Of a stretch of DNA of 32,002 bases, positions 25,159 to 31,878 are shown one piece after another. The DNA comes from Novosphingobium sp. Chol11 (GTDB lineage Bacteria > Pseudomonadota > Alphaproteobacteria > Sphingomonadales > Sphingomonadaceae): contig NZ_OBMU01000004.1 in the NCBI RefSeq assembly GCF_900218065.1, positions 1 to 32,002 on the forward strand, written 5' to 3'. Made by a program: the position numbers and the translations under genes. Numbering within the stretch: position 1 is the stretch's first letter; every line of letters begins with the position of its first letter. The notes below the pieces were generated by a model, which had not been told where the DNA came from, did no database searches, and saw nothing but the letters and a program-made list of their open reading frames with translations.

Positions 25159-26250
25159 CTATCTTGTTCGCTTGGGCGGCGAAGGATCGGATGGCCTTCG
25201 TTCGGGTGGACCGTCGCGCTTGCGCTCCTCAGCACGCCGCAGGCGTTCAATCGCGTCCCTTAGGACGCGGTCTGGCACAGTCTCGATCGCAGTTCGATCT
25301 TTCAGGAACGCGCGAAGCTCGCCGGCCAGCGTCTTGTTGAGCGGATCGCCAGTGCGATCCAGTCTTTCCGCAGCTTTTTCATACTGCTGCTTTGTGATTT
25401 CCCAACGCGCCTTAGCCCGAACAACAAAGTGCGGTGACATCGCCTTGCCCGCGGCGATGGCCAGGGCCTCACGGGCCTGCCGCATATCCACCTCGGTCGG
25501 CTGCCGTGAAACACCGCTCCTGATCTTAGCTCGCATCTGTGCAAGCGCCATGCTGGTGCCCGCCCTCCCCTGCCCTCGCGTCCAGCGCGGCGTCGCCTCG
25601 CATTCCACACCCCGGCTGCGCAGCGCCTCGGCAAAAGACTCGCGGAACTTGAACAGATCTTCCCGACGTGGATCGAAGCGCCGATCATCCAAACCTTCAG
25701 CCTGCACCGTAAGGTGGACATGGGGTCGAGGCGTGTCGGTATGAAGCGCCATCAGATAATCATGATTATCACCCACCATCCGATCGGCCGCCCCGCGGAC
25801 AGCCTGCCGTACCGTTTCGGCATCCGTCCCCTCCGGCATGGAGAAGACCATGGCAACGGCAGAAACGGTAGCGCGATCCCGCCATTGAAGCGGCTCGGAC
25901 CACTCCTGCGCAAGCTGCTGCAGTTCCGCCTTGTCGCTGATCACCTCTCCGTCGCGCGTCTCCACAGCAAGGTCGCCATGCCGTGCGATATAAGAAAGAT
26001 GAGCGCCCAGATGCTCAGCACCCTTCTTGCGCCCGGTAACCTTCACCAGGACCTCCGGCGCCTTGCGCACAACCCGCGCCAGCACAGCGCGCGGATCCGT
26101 GCGCGCCGCAGCATGGCTGGCAGGCTTGAAAGGACCGGTCTGATTGAGAAGATGCTTGGCGTAGGCAAGGTTCGGATCGCCGAAGACGCGCGGCCGGAAC
26201 ATCGGCTTCAGCACACCCCACAGCTCGTCTTCGCGCTCACCAAAGGGCAT
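25159..26250 (-). CDS. MOBP-type relaxase
   Basis: A 363-aa conjugative relaxase of the VirD2/MOBP type. The metal-binding motif is HTDTPRPHVHLTV (His170, His177, His179). An upstream motif I candidate is HLSYIARHG (Tyr87 as nucleophile candidate). The C-terminal half is basic and helical (ITKQQYEKAAERL, LRDAIERLRRAEERKR). Relaxases nick oriT and pilot the strand during mobilisation. ATG 26250 overlaps the stop of the MobC-like gene by one base (TGATG), so the two are translationally coupled. No type IV secretion gene is in the window, so the element would be mobilisable rather than self-transmissible as seen. Confidence 0.9.
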   Translation of the reverse strand: MPFGEREDELWGVLKPMFRPRVFGDPNLAYAKHLLNQTGPFKPASHAAARTDPRAVLARVVRKAPEVLVKVTGRKKGAEHLGAHLSYIARHGDLAVETRDGEVISDKAELQQLAQEWSEPLQWRDRATVSAVAMVFSMPEGTDAETVRQAVRGAADRMVGDNHDYLMALHTDTPRPHVHLTVQAEGLDDRRFDPRREDLFKFRESFAEALRSRGVECEATPRWTRGQGRAGTSMALAQMRAKIRSGVSRQPTEVDMRQAREALAIAAGKAMSPHFVVRAKARWEITKQQYEKAAERLDRTGDPLNKTLAGELRAFLKDRTAIETVPDRVLRDAIERLRRAEERKRDGPPERRPSDPSPPKRTR

Positions 26251-26666
26251 CAGTCCGCGACCTTCCAGTAGCTGAGGTCATTGCGGAGGGCTTCGCTCAA
26301 CGCGGCAATCTGTTCGTTGATCTCCTGCCGCATCTCACCGATGCGGCGGAGTTCCGTTTCGATCTGCAGGCCATTGTCGGCCATCATTGCAGCGTTACCC
26401 GCCTTCATGGCCTGGTTGAGATTGCGACCAATCCGCTCCAATTGCATGCGGACGGGCTTAAGGCCGTTCCGAAAGCCATCGTCGACCTTCCCCTTCAAAC
26501 CCAGATGTCGGCGCATCAATGCCTTGACCCATCCCGCTCGATCGGTGCCCCTCTCGGCCGCCCTCACTTCAAGGACGGCAAGTTCTGTGTCGGTGAAACC
26601 ATACGACTGGACGGCGCCATCCGCATGCCGCCGAAATAAAGGCAAGCCGTGACCGCCCAACCGCAT
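26250..26666 (-). CDS. MobC-like relaxosome accessory protein
   Basis: A 138-aa protein: YGFTDTELAVLEVRAAERGTDRAGWVKALMRRHLG is a ribbon-helix-helix-like DNA-binding start, followed by LKPVRMQLERIGRNLNQAMKAG, the MobC signature (gNNlNQ-like), and a coiled C-terminus (RRIGEMRQEINEQIAALSEAL). MobC proteins help the relaxase open oriT. The exact start is uncertain: ATG 26666 gives a sensible length but has no clear ribosome site, and a TTG at 26645 is an alternative. The frame stays open to 26903 without family-like sequence. An oriT would be expected upstream, at about 26670-26970. Confidence 0.8.
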   Translation of the reverse strand: MRLGGHGLPLFRRHADGAVQSYGFTDTELAVLEVRAAERGTDRAGWVKALMRRHLGLKGKVDDGFRNGLKPVRMQLERIGRNLNQAMKAGNAAMMADNGLQIETELRRIGEMRQEINEQIAALSEALRNDLSYWKVAD

Positions 26667-26852
26667 CGCGAGCAGGAGGCGGTTACGCTTTCCTGGATCA
26701 TCACCGCCGTCCTTGCGTGCGATCCGCAGGATGCGGTTGAATATAGGGGGCAATGGGTACGCTGGGGCGACCTGCAGGCCAGCATGGCGGATCTGCAGGC
26801 CCAGTTGGAACGCATGACCGCAGCGCGCCTCCCGCTGGAGCAGATGACCTGA
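26649..26852 (+). pseudogene. Possible N-terminal remnant of an AMP-dependent ligase
   Basis: A 67-codon frame from GTG 26649 (AAAGG ribosome site, 6 bases away). AVEYRGQWVRWGDLQASMADLQAQLERM resembles the first strand-helix unit of AMP-binding acyl-CoA ligases. The rest of such an enzyme is absent. It overlaps the mobC start head to head, so it may also be chance. Confidence 0.3.
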
Positions 26853-26972
26853 GCTTTCCGTTTGCTCAGAAGAGTAAGAAGACCGGCAAGCTGCTGAAGC
26901 CAAAGCCCGTGAACAACACCGCGAATTCTGTTAATGGCCCGGATAGGCCGCTAAAGGCAAACCGGTGCATCA

Positions 26973-27635
26973 ATGGATAACGTTCGCAGAAAGCTTCAGG
27001 AGCTAATTACGCAGCGCGGCGACACCTACGCTGGCATCTCTAGTCTCCTTGGGCGCAACTCTGCGTATATTCATCAATTCATCACCCGGGGCACTCCGCG
27101 CAAGCTCAGCGATGAGGATCGTCGCATCCTGTCCCACCATTTTTCAGTGCCAGAGGAGTGCCTAGGCGCTCAAGACCTGCCTCCCCGCCCTGCGGCGGCA
27201 GGAAAGCCGCTGGTGACAGTCCCGATATTGCAGACCCTTGCCGCCGCGGGCGATCCGCAGAATTCACGCCCAAACGACGAGCGGAAGTCGAGCGTCACAT
27301 TTGACGCCGACTGTCTGAAAAAACTTGGCGTCAAAGCGGACCGAATTTCGATCGTCAGAATCGAGGGGGACTCGATGTCACCGACGCTGTGCGATGGGGA
27401 CGATGTTATGATTGATCATGATGATGGCTCAGCGAGACTGCGGGATGGCGTGTACATCTTGCGGATCGATGATGGGCTCGTAGCTAAGCGAGTGTCTCCT
27501 GGGCCTCTGAGAGGACAGGTCGTGGTTAGCTGCGACAATCCTGCATATCCCACCTGGTCCGGTATCGATGCCGGGAGCCTGCTGGTGCTTGGCAGAGTAA
27601 TCTGGCTAGGAAGGCAATTACCTAGACGGCAGTGA
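26973..27635 (+). CDS. S24 family (LexA/CI-like) repressor-peptidase
   Basis: A 220-aa phage-type repressor. The N-terminus is helix-turn-helix-like (DTYAGISSLLGRNSAYIHQFITRGTPRKLSDEDRRIL). The C-terminal S24 domain has RIEGDSMSPTLCDGD (catalytic Ser134) and GLVAKRVSP (catalytic Lys172). An AAAG segment at about 90-93 precedes the domain, the usual place for self-cleavage. Such proteins are cleaved under RecA/DNA damage and derepress mobile-element genes. It is divergent from the mobilisation genes and lies 105 bases before luxR, so it may regulate either. The start lacks a clear ribosome site. Confidence 0.88.
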   Translation: MDNVRRKLQELITQRGDTYAGISSLLGRNSAYIHQFITRGTPRKLSDEDRRILSHHFSVPEECLGAQDLPPRPAAAGKPLVTVPILQTLAAAGDPQNSRPNDERKSSVTFDADCLKKLGVKADRISIVRIEGDSMSPTLCDGDDVMIDHDDGSARLRDGVYILRIDDGLVAKRVSPGPLRGQVVVSCDNPAYPTWSGIDAGSLLVLGRVIWLGRQLPRRQ

Positions 27636-27650
27636 TCAATCCTTTCTTAA

Positions 27651-27678
27651 CCATATGCTAGATTTCCTGCACATATGG
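27651..27678. promoter_or_regulatory. CCATATG inverted repeat upstream of luxR
   Basis: CCATATG (27651-27657) and CATATGG (27672-27678) form a perfect 7-bp inverted repeat with a 14-base spacer, in the gap between the S24 repressor gene and luxR. A candidate operator for either regulator. Confidence 0.45.
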
Positions 27679-27687
27679 CAATTTTGA

Positions 27688-27704
27688 TGTAGGAAAATCC
27701 TACA
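27688..27704. promoter_or_regulatory. Perfect palindrome upstream of luxR (lux-box candidate)
   Basis: TGTAGGAAAATCCTACA is a perfect inverted repeat with 7-bp arms and a 3-base centre, ending 36 bases before the luxR ATG. Its position and size suit a LuxR-type binding site, but assignment is inference. Confidence 0.55.
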
Positions 27705-27740
27705 AGCCCCTTCTATATCCTTCTGGATTGAGGGGCACGA

Positions 27741-28541
27741 ATGGGACAAGCGTTGGCGTCGTTTAGTTTCGGGGTTCAGGAGGAATCGCTTCAAACCTTC
27801 AGGCTGGTGCAGCAGTTTGTTGATGCGGCCAATCGGGCTTCAACTCTCCAGCAGGTCGAATTGCTGCTTGAGCAAATTAGCCTCGAGATGGGCTTCGATT
27901 ACTATGCCCTCATCCACCACGTGGATCACCGGGCGCGTAACAAGGCGAGTTCAGTGCGATTGGAGAACTACCCCAAGCCATGGGTGGAAAAGTTTCTAGA
28001 GAAAAAGATGTACTCTTGGGACCCCATCCACGTCGCCAGCTATGCGACAAATCTCGCCTTTGCATGGTCGGATGTCCCAGACATGATCACGCTGACCAAA
28101 AGACAGCAAGACGTGTTACGATCAGCCCTCGACGAAGGCATAGGTGACGGCATCACAGTCCCGGCCAACTTGCCTGGCGAGGCGAATGGCTCCTGCAGTT
28201 TCGCTCTCCGGCGGGGAAAAACGCTTCGCCGGGAATATATTGGTGCCATACAACTTATCGGCTCCTTCGCCTTCCAGTCGGCACGGAACCTTGCCCTTGA
28301 GGCGGCGCGGTCTACCGCTACTACCGGGCGAGTCGATCTCAGCCCCAGGCAGCTTGATTGTGTACTACTCGCCGGACGCGGCAAGTCAGATTGGGAAATT
28401 GCCACCATTTTGGGCATCAAGGAAGATACGGTTACGCAACATCTCGACAGCGCTCGGGAGCGATACGGCGTAGCAAAGCGAGTGCAGCTGATCTTGCGTG
28501 CTGTTCATGCGGGGCAGATTGCATTGACTGACTTGCTCTGA
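27741..28541 (+). CDS. LuxR family quorum-sensing regulator
   Basis: A 266-aa LuxR-type regulator. The N-terminal autoinducer-binding domain has YPKPWVEKFLEKKMYSWDPI and AFAWSDV, giving the conserved Trp81, Asp94, Pro95 and Trp109 (TraR Trp57, Asp70, Pro71, Trp85). The Tyr usually four residues after the first Trp is Phe85. The C-terminal HTH is VDLSPRQLDCVLLAGRGKSDWEIATILGIKEDTVTQHLDSARERYGVAKR. It should bind an acyl-homoserine lactone made by the adjacent LuxI and act on DNA. The start follows GAGGGG. luxI follows after a 71-base gap rich in inverted repeats. Confidence 0.92.
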   Translation: MGQALASFSFGVQEESLQTFRLVQQFVDAANRASTLQQVELLLEQISLEMGFDYYALIHHVDHRARNKASSVRLENYPKPWVEKFLEKKMYSWDPIHVASYATNLAFAWSDVPDMITLTKRQQDVLRSALDEGIGDGITVPANLPGEANGSCSFALRRGKTLRREYIGAIQLIGSFAFQSARNLALEAARSTATTGRVDLSPRQLDCVLLAGRGKSDWEIATILGIKEDTVTQHLDSARERYGVAKRVQLILRAVHAGQIALTDLL

Positions 28542-28544
28542 CTA

Positions 28545-28560
28545 TCCCCCTTTAGGGGGA
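28545..28560 (+). terminator. Hairpin between luxR and luxI
   Basis: TCCCCC-TTTA-GGGGGA, a perfect 6-bp stem with a 4-base loop, starting 3 bases after the luxR stop. No T-run follows, so it may be an attenuator or stabiliser rather than a full terminator. Confidence 0.5.
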
Positions 28561-28571
28561 ATGGCGCGAAG

Positions 28572-28584
28572 GTCCAAATTGGAC
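28572..28584. promoter_or_regulatory. GTCCAAATTGGAC palindrome upstream of luxI
   Basis: A perfect 6-bp-arm palindrome centred on one A, between the luxR-end hairpin and the luxI ribosome site. A possible regulator site for luxI. Confidence 0.45.
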
Positions 28585-28590
28585 AAATTA

Positions 28591-28610
28591 AATCCTCCAC
28601 GAGGAGGGTT
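28591..28610 (+). promoter_or_regulatory. Hairpin sequestering the luxI ribosome site
   Basis: AATCCTCC (28591-28598) can pair with GGAGGGTT (28603-28610) around ACGA, an 8-bp stem with one G-U pair. The paired 3' arm is the Shine-Dalgarno sequence of luxI (ATG 28613), so translation may be controlled by opening of this stem. Confidence 0.5.
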
Positions 28611-28612
28611 TC

Positions 28613-29233
28613 ATGCTTCACTTCATCAATAACAATAACATCAAACATTATAAAAATGTCGTTGATATTATGTTTATGGACAGAAAACATGTCTTCATTG
28701 ATTTACTAAAATGGGAAATTCCAGCAGACGGCACCTTTGAACGTGATCAGTTTGATGATGATAATGCAGACTATTTGATAGTTTCCGACCCATCAGGTGG
28801 AGATCATCTTGGCTCCGTAAGACTTCTTCGCACTGATCGACCGCACATCATCGGCAATATCTTTCCCCATCTTTGTGATATGCCGGTCCCTACAGGGACC
28901 TCAATCCGGGAAATCACCCGCCTGTGCCTATCGCCCCGGTTGCGGGCACCGGAGCGTCGCATTGTTCGCAATCGCCTTGCGACAGGACTGACGGAGCATG
29001 CTCTGCTGACGGGCATCAGCAGCTACACGGGCGTGGCTGAAATGGGCTGGCTAACCCAGATACTCGGTCTCGGGTGGCGGTGCGTCCCATTGGGAATCCC
29101 GAAGGCTGTGGGCAAATCGTTGCTCGGCGGCCTGCAAATCCACATCGGAACTGACACGATGGAACTCTTGCGTGATGCGGGGACCTATTCGGCGTCTGGC
29201 CTGACTTACGCTCAGTCCAAACTCGCCGCCTAA
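28613..29233 (+). CDS. Acyl-homoserine-lactone synthase (LuxI family)
   Basis: A 206-aa autoinducer synthase. All residues conserved in LuxI proteins are present at nearly canonical positions: Arg24, Phe28 and Trp34 (DRKHVFIDLLKWEI), Asp45 and Asp48 (DQFDDDNADYL), Arg70 (LGSVRLL), Phe84, Glu100 and Arg103 (IREITRLCLSP). It makes an acyl-homoserine lactone from S-adenosylmethionine and an acyl carrier; the acyl chain cannot be read from sequence. The first ~130 bases are unusually AT-rich and Asn-rich (FINNNNIKHYKN) compared with the surrounding genes. The ribosome site GGAGGG is inside a predicted stem. PhyH follows. Confidence 0.93.
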   Translation: MLHFINNNNIKHYKNVVDIMFMDRKHVFIDLLKWEIPADGTFERDQFDDDNADYLIVSDPSGGDHLGSVRLLRTDRPHIIGNIFPHLCDMPVPTGTSIREITRLCLSPRLRAPERRIVRNRLATGLTEHALLTGISSYTGVAEMGWLTQILGLGWRCVPLGIPKAVGKSLLGGLQIHIGTDTMELLRDAGTYSASGLTYAQSKLAA

Positions 29234-29257
29234 CCCAAATTCATCGCAGAGGTTCAC

Positions 29258-30178
29258 ATGTACTCGCCAACCGACATTGGCGCGGCTGACCGCGCACGCC
29301 TTGCCGATTTGATCTCCGTTTATGCAAGCAGCCTCGTAACCGACGGCTATGTCATCATCCCCGAAGTCATCGACTCTGAAACAATCGCTCGCCTTGATAG
29401 CAATCTGGCCGAACGCTTCGAAAGCACGGCATTCAGTGAGGGAGCTTTCTACGGTTCGCAGACGAAGCGGTTCGGTCGCCTCCTTCTGCGTTCCGAACAG
29501 ACGGCGAAGCTCGTACAGAATGAATTGATCGTCGGTATCGTCAACGAGGTTTTGAAGCCGTGGTGCGACGTGATTCAGCTGAATCTTACCCAAGCGGTCG
29601 AGGTTCACCCCGGCTCCCCAAATCAAGTTCCCCATCGCGACCAGGACATGTGGAAGGGTCCTAAAGGCGAAATGGAGTATCTGGTCAACGTCATGTGGCC
29701 GACTACGCCGTTTACGGCCGAAACCGGAGCCACCATCGTTTGGCCGCACAGCCACCGTCACCAAGACCAAATAATTTTGCCGCCCGAGGACAGCGTTGAT
29801 GCCGAGATGTTGCCCGGTTCAGCGCTGCTATTCCTCGGCTCCACTCTGCATGGCGCCGGTCAGAACGTCAGTTCACAAATCCGGCGTGGTGTAATCATCA
29901 GCTACAGTCTGGGTTGGCTCAAACCCTATGAGAACCAATGGCTCGCCTACCCGCCAGAAATCGCAAAGACGTTCAGCTCCGAATTAGCTGCTTTGGTAGG
30001 CTATCAACAGCATCGGCCAAACTTGGGCAATTTCGAAGGACAATGCCCTTCTGTCCTGTTGAACGACGTGGTGCCTGACCATCTTCACGCGATTGACTCA
30101 CTTCTTCCTCAACAAGAAGGGCTGATCGCCGCATATAGGGAAGGAAGACCGCTCGAAGAAATTCTTGGAGCGATGTGA
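29258..30178 (+). CDS. Phytanoyl-CoA dioxygenase (PhyH) family protein
   Basis: A 306-aa Fe(II)/2-oxoglutarate dioxygenase. The metal triad is His126 and Asp128 (VPHRDQDMW) and His198 (GSTLHGAGQN); the Arg-Arg at 209-210 (RRGVIISYSLGW) supplies the 2-oxoglutarate contact. No signal peptide. Enzymes of this group hydroxylate small molecules, often acyl chains or antibiotics. A phyH gene directly after luxI is a recurring arrangement in Sphingomonadaceae, so it may modify the autoinducer, its precursor or a signal-controlled metabolite; the reaction is unproven. The start is 24 bases after luxI, with AGAGG upstream. Confidence 0.9.
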   Translation: MYSPTDIGAADRARLADLISVYASSLVTDGYVIIPEVIDSETIARLDSNLAERFESTAFSEGAFYGSQTKRFGRLLLRSEQTAKLVQNELIVGIVNEVLKPWCDVIQLNLTQAVEVHPGSPNQVPHRDQDMWKGPKGEMEYLVNVMWPTTPFTAETGATIVWPHSHRHQDQIILPPEDSVDAEMLPGSALLFLGSTLHGAGQNVSSQIRRGVIISYSLGWLKPYENQWLAYPPEIAKTFSSELAALVGYQQHRPNLGNFEGQCPSVLLNDVVPDHLHAIDSLLPQQEGLIAAYREGRPLEEILGAM

Positions 30179-30660
30179 TGGGCAGTGAAATCCCAATTAA
30201 CCGCCGCCACTCTGATGATGATCTTGACGCCTTAACAGAAGAGGTTTTCGCAAGAATAAAGGCGCGCGTTGCAAGGGGCAAACAGCAAGCCGAGGAGCCT
30301 TTTCAGACCATACCACAATCGAGCGTGGAGATGGCTCAGCGAATTATCCGGGAAAGAAGATTAAGAGATAAGGCTTTTGGATCTGATCTGTTCGGCGAAC
30401 CCATATGGGACATGATGCTCGATCTGTTCGTGAGCGGAGAGATGTCGACGCAAGTGAGCATATCAAGCTTGTGCATCGCCGCCTCGGTTCCCTCAACCAC
30501 AGCGCTGCGACAGATCCAACTCATGCATCAAAGAGGCATCATCCAAAGGACGCCCGATCCAAAGGACCACAGGCGAATTTTCGTCTCGATGACCCCGCAG
30601 TGGCGTGAAAGTTTAGATCAATTGCTCTCATCGATGACCGGAGGCAAAATCGCCCGCTGA
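30178..30660 (+). CDS. MarR-like winged-helix regulator
   Basis: A 160-aa protein. The N-terminal ~60 residues are charged and helical; the C-terminal half is a winged helix of MarR type (MLDLFVSGEMSTQVSISSLCIAASVPSTTALRQIQLMHQRGIIQRTPDPKDHRRIFVSMTPQWRESLDQLL), with the recognition helix and the DHRR wing. ATG 30178 shares a base with the phyH stop (TGATG), so it is translationally coupled to phyH and belongs to the quorum-sensing unit; a GTG at 30175 is the alternative start. It may sense a product of the pathway or tune the operon. Confidence 0.85.
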   Translation: MGSEIPINRRHSDDDLDALTEEVFARIKARVARGKQQAEEPFQTIPQSSVEMAQRIIRERRLRDKAFGSDLFGEPIWDMMLDLFVSGEMSTQVSISSLCIAASVPSTTALRQIQLMHQRGIIQRTPDPKDHRRIFVSMTPQWRESLDQLLSSMTGGKIAR

Positions 30661-30809
30661 CCCGGCAAGGCCTCGATCGCCAAGCTTAAATGGCTGCTCG
30701 CATTCCATATTTTCAGTCTATCCAGATCGAGCAACAAGCGATTGAGCTGCTCGGCGATCGAGGCAACCTGGTCAGAAAAATCCGTGTCGACAGTTTGGGC
30801 CAATAGCAT
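30618..30809 (-). CDS. Small hypothetical protein (63 aa)
   Basis: A 63-aa frame with a strong ribosome site (GGAGGGG, 7 bases before ATG 30809). FSDQVASIAEQLNRLLLDLDRLKIWNASSHLSLAIEAL predicts a helical hairpin and resembles small sphingomonad proteins with an LSxAIExL ending, but no family can be named. Its last 14 codons overlap, antisense, the end of the winged-helix gene. Confidence 0.5.
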   Translation of the reverse strand: MLLAQTVDTDFSDQVASIAEQLNRLLLDLDRLKIWNASSHLSLAIEALPGQRAILPPVIDESN

Positions 30810-30973
30810 TCACATTCCCCTCCAAGCACCGTTTTGTTTAACTGGTTTGTTCAGCCAAGACACATCTGGAGATCTCAGTTTAACCTTCATTAGGTTCAAC
30901 TTACCGCTTGTGTCACTCTTCAGCAACTGCTGTTCCGGCATATTCTGGCTGAGCCAGAGGACTAGCCATGGTA

Positions 30974-31114
30974 TCAACGTTTCAGTTGGCCAGTAAGCAT
31001 CACTCCAGCATTCCACAGCGTCATCCCGGCATTCCAAAGCGCCGTGCCGAAGCCTATCACCAGGATGGCACCTATCAGGAACGCCTCGATCAGGAAGATG
31101 GCGCGCTTCAACAC
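30974..31114 (-). CDS. Small single-span membrane protein (46 aa)
   Basis: A 46-aa frame. Basic start LKRAIFLIEAF, one transmembrane helix LIGAILVIGFGTAL, then a tandem LWNAG-MT-LWNAG-V and the tail TGQLKR. GTG 31114 is favoured because GGGAG lies 5 bases upstream; TTG codons at 31117 and 31111 are alternatives. The start lies inside the last codons of the nuclease gene (stop at 31108), so it is translationally coupled to it. Function unknown; a membrane peptide made together with an exported nuclease is suggestive of a partner. Confidence 0.6.
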   Translation of the reverse strand: MLKRAIFLIEAFLIGAILVIGFGTALWNAGMTLWNAGVMLTGQLKR

Positions 31115-31527
31115 CAAGGCTCCCGGCGTCCGGTCCACGTCCGCGCCAGCCCTTCGCTGACAAGCTGATCTCCGAGCGATCGACCGTCACGGGTCAGCAC
31201 CCTCAGCCGTCGGCCGTAACGGTCAGTATCCCTATTGCCAATCGGGGCAACCGAGAACGGGCCAGCGTTCACCAGTTCATGCAGCCTCCGCGTAGCTCTT
31301 GCCCCAAGCTCGCCTTCTGCCTGGCATTTCGGTCCATGCGTCTCAGGCGTATCAATGTCAGCGACCCTGATCTTTTCGCCGTCCAGCCAGATAGTGTCCC
31401 CGTCCACTACGCAATTTTTTCCGCCACCTATGTAACACAGGGTAAAGCTGCGGGAAATTTCGTCCTTGGCAGTAGCGGCATTACATCCTGGCAAAGCAGC
31501 CAGAACCAAGAGAAAACGAGGCGACAT
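31108..31527 (-). CDS. Thermonuclease (SNase) family lipoprotein
   Basis: A 139-aa staphylococcal nuclease-like protein. An N-terminal lipoprotein signal (FLLVLAALPGC, lipobox LPGC) anchors it at the cell envelope. The SNase domain follows: NCVVDGDTIWLDGEKIRVADIDTPETHG (catalytic Asp and Arg, Asp of the metal site), ELGARATRRL, then DRYGRRLRVLTRDGRSLGDQLVSEGLART (second catalytic Arg region). It would cut DNA or RNA in the periplasm. The start follows AGGA at 8 bases. The small membrane protein overlaps its end. Confidence 0.9.
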   Translation of the reverse strand: MSPRFLLVLAALPGCNAATAKDEISRSFTLCYIGGGKNCVVDGDTIWLDGEKIRVADIDTPETHGPKCQAEGELGARATRRLHELVNAGPFSVAPIGNRDTDRYGRRLRVLTRDGRSLGDQLVSEGLARTWTGRREPWC

Positions 31528-31556
31528 CAGACATCCTGAGCGATAACAGGGCTCTA

Positions 31557-31840
31557 GCTAGTTCACGCTATGCCTGCCCAGATGCGTGAATTCAAGAATT
31601 AGACAGCGGCGAGCACGCGCTGGCGAATCAAAACGGGCAAAGGCCGTAAACGACAAGCCAGCCTCCGCCCGCAGCAGGACGGATGCGGTTTCGCTTAACC
31701 ACTGCTGATCGTGGGGTTTGGCTTGGTGCATGAACGAGCGACAGGTTTCGGTTCGCGCCGCGTCAAGCTGAACGGCGACAAAGAAGGCCCTTGCAGTCTG
31801 GCGGGTTAAGATGAAGCGAGTGGCCGCATCCGGTTACAGC
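31557..31840 (-). other. Open frame without a start codon; possible 5'-truncated gene
   Basis: A reading frame on the - strand with protein-like content (TARAFFVAVQLDAARTETCRSF, QQWLSETASVLLRAEAGLSFTAFARFD, RRCLILEF) ends at TAG near 31558. It begins right after an in-frame TAA near 31839 and has no start before an internal ATG. It may be a gene cut off at the recombinase-leader repeat, or chance. Confidence 0.3.
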
Positions 31841-31878
31841 TGCCATTCGAACGCCGAGAACGAACGGCCGGAATTGGG

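Noticed and set aside
30810..31190. 126-codon frame on the - strand
   Set aside because: It overlaps the nuclease and the 46-aa membrane peptide in another frame and has no ribosome site or domain.
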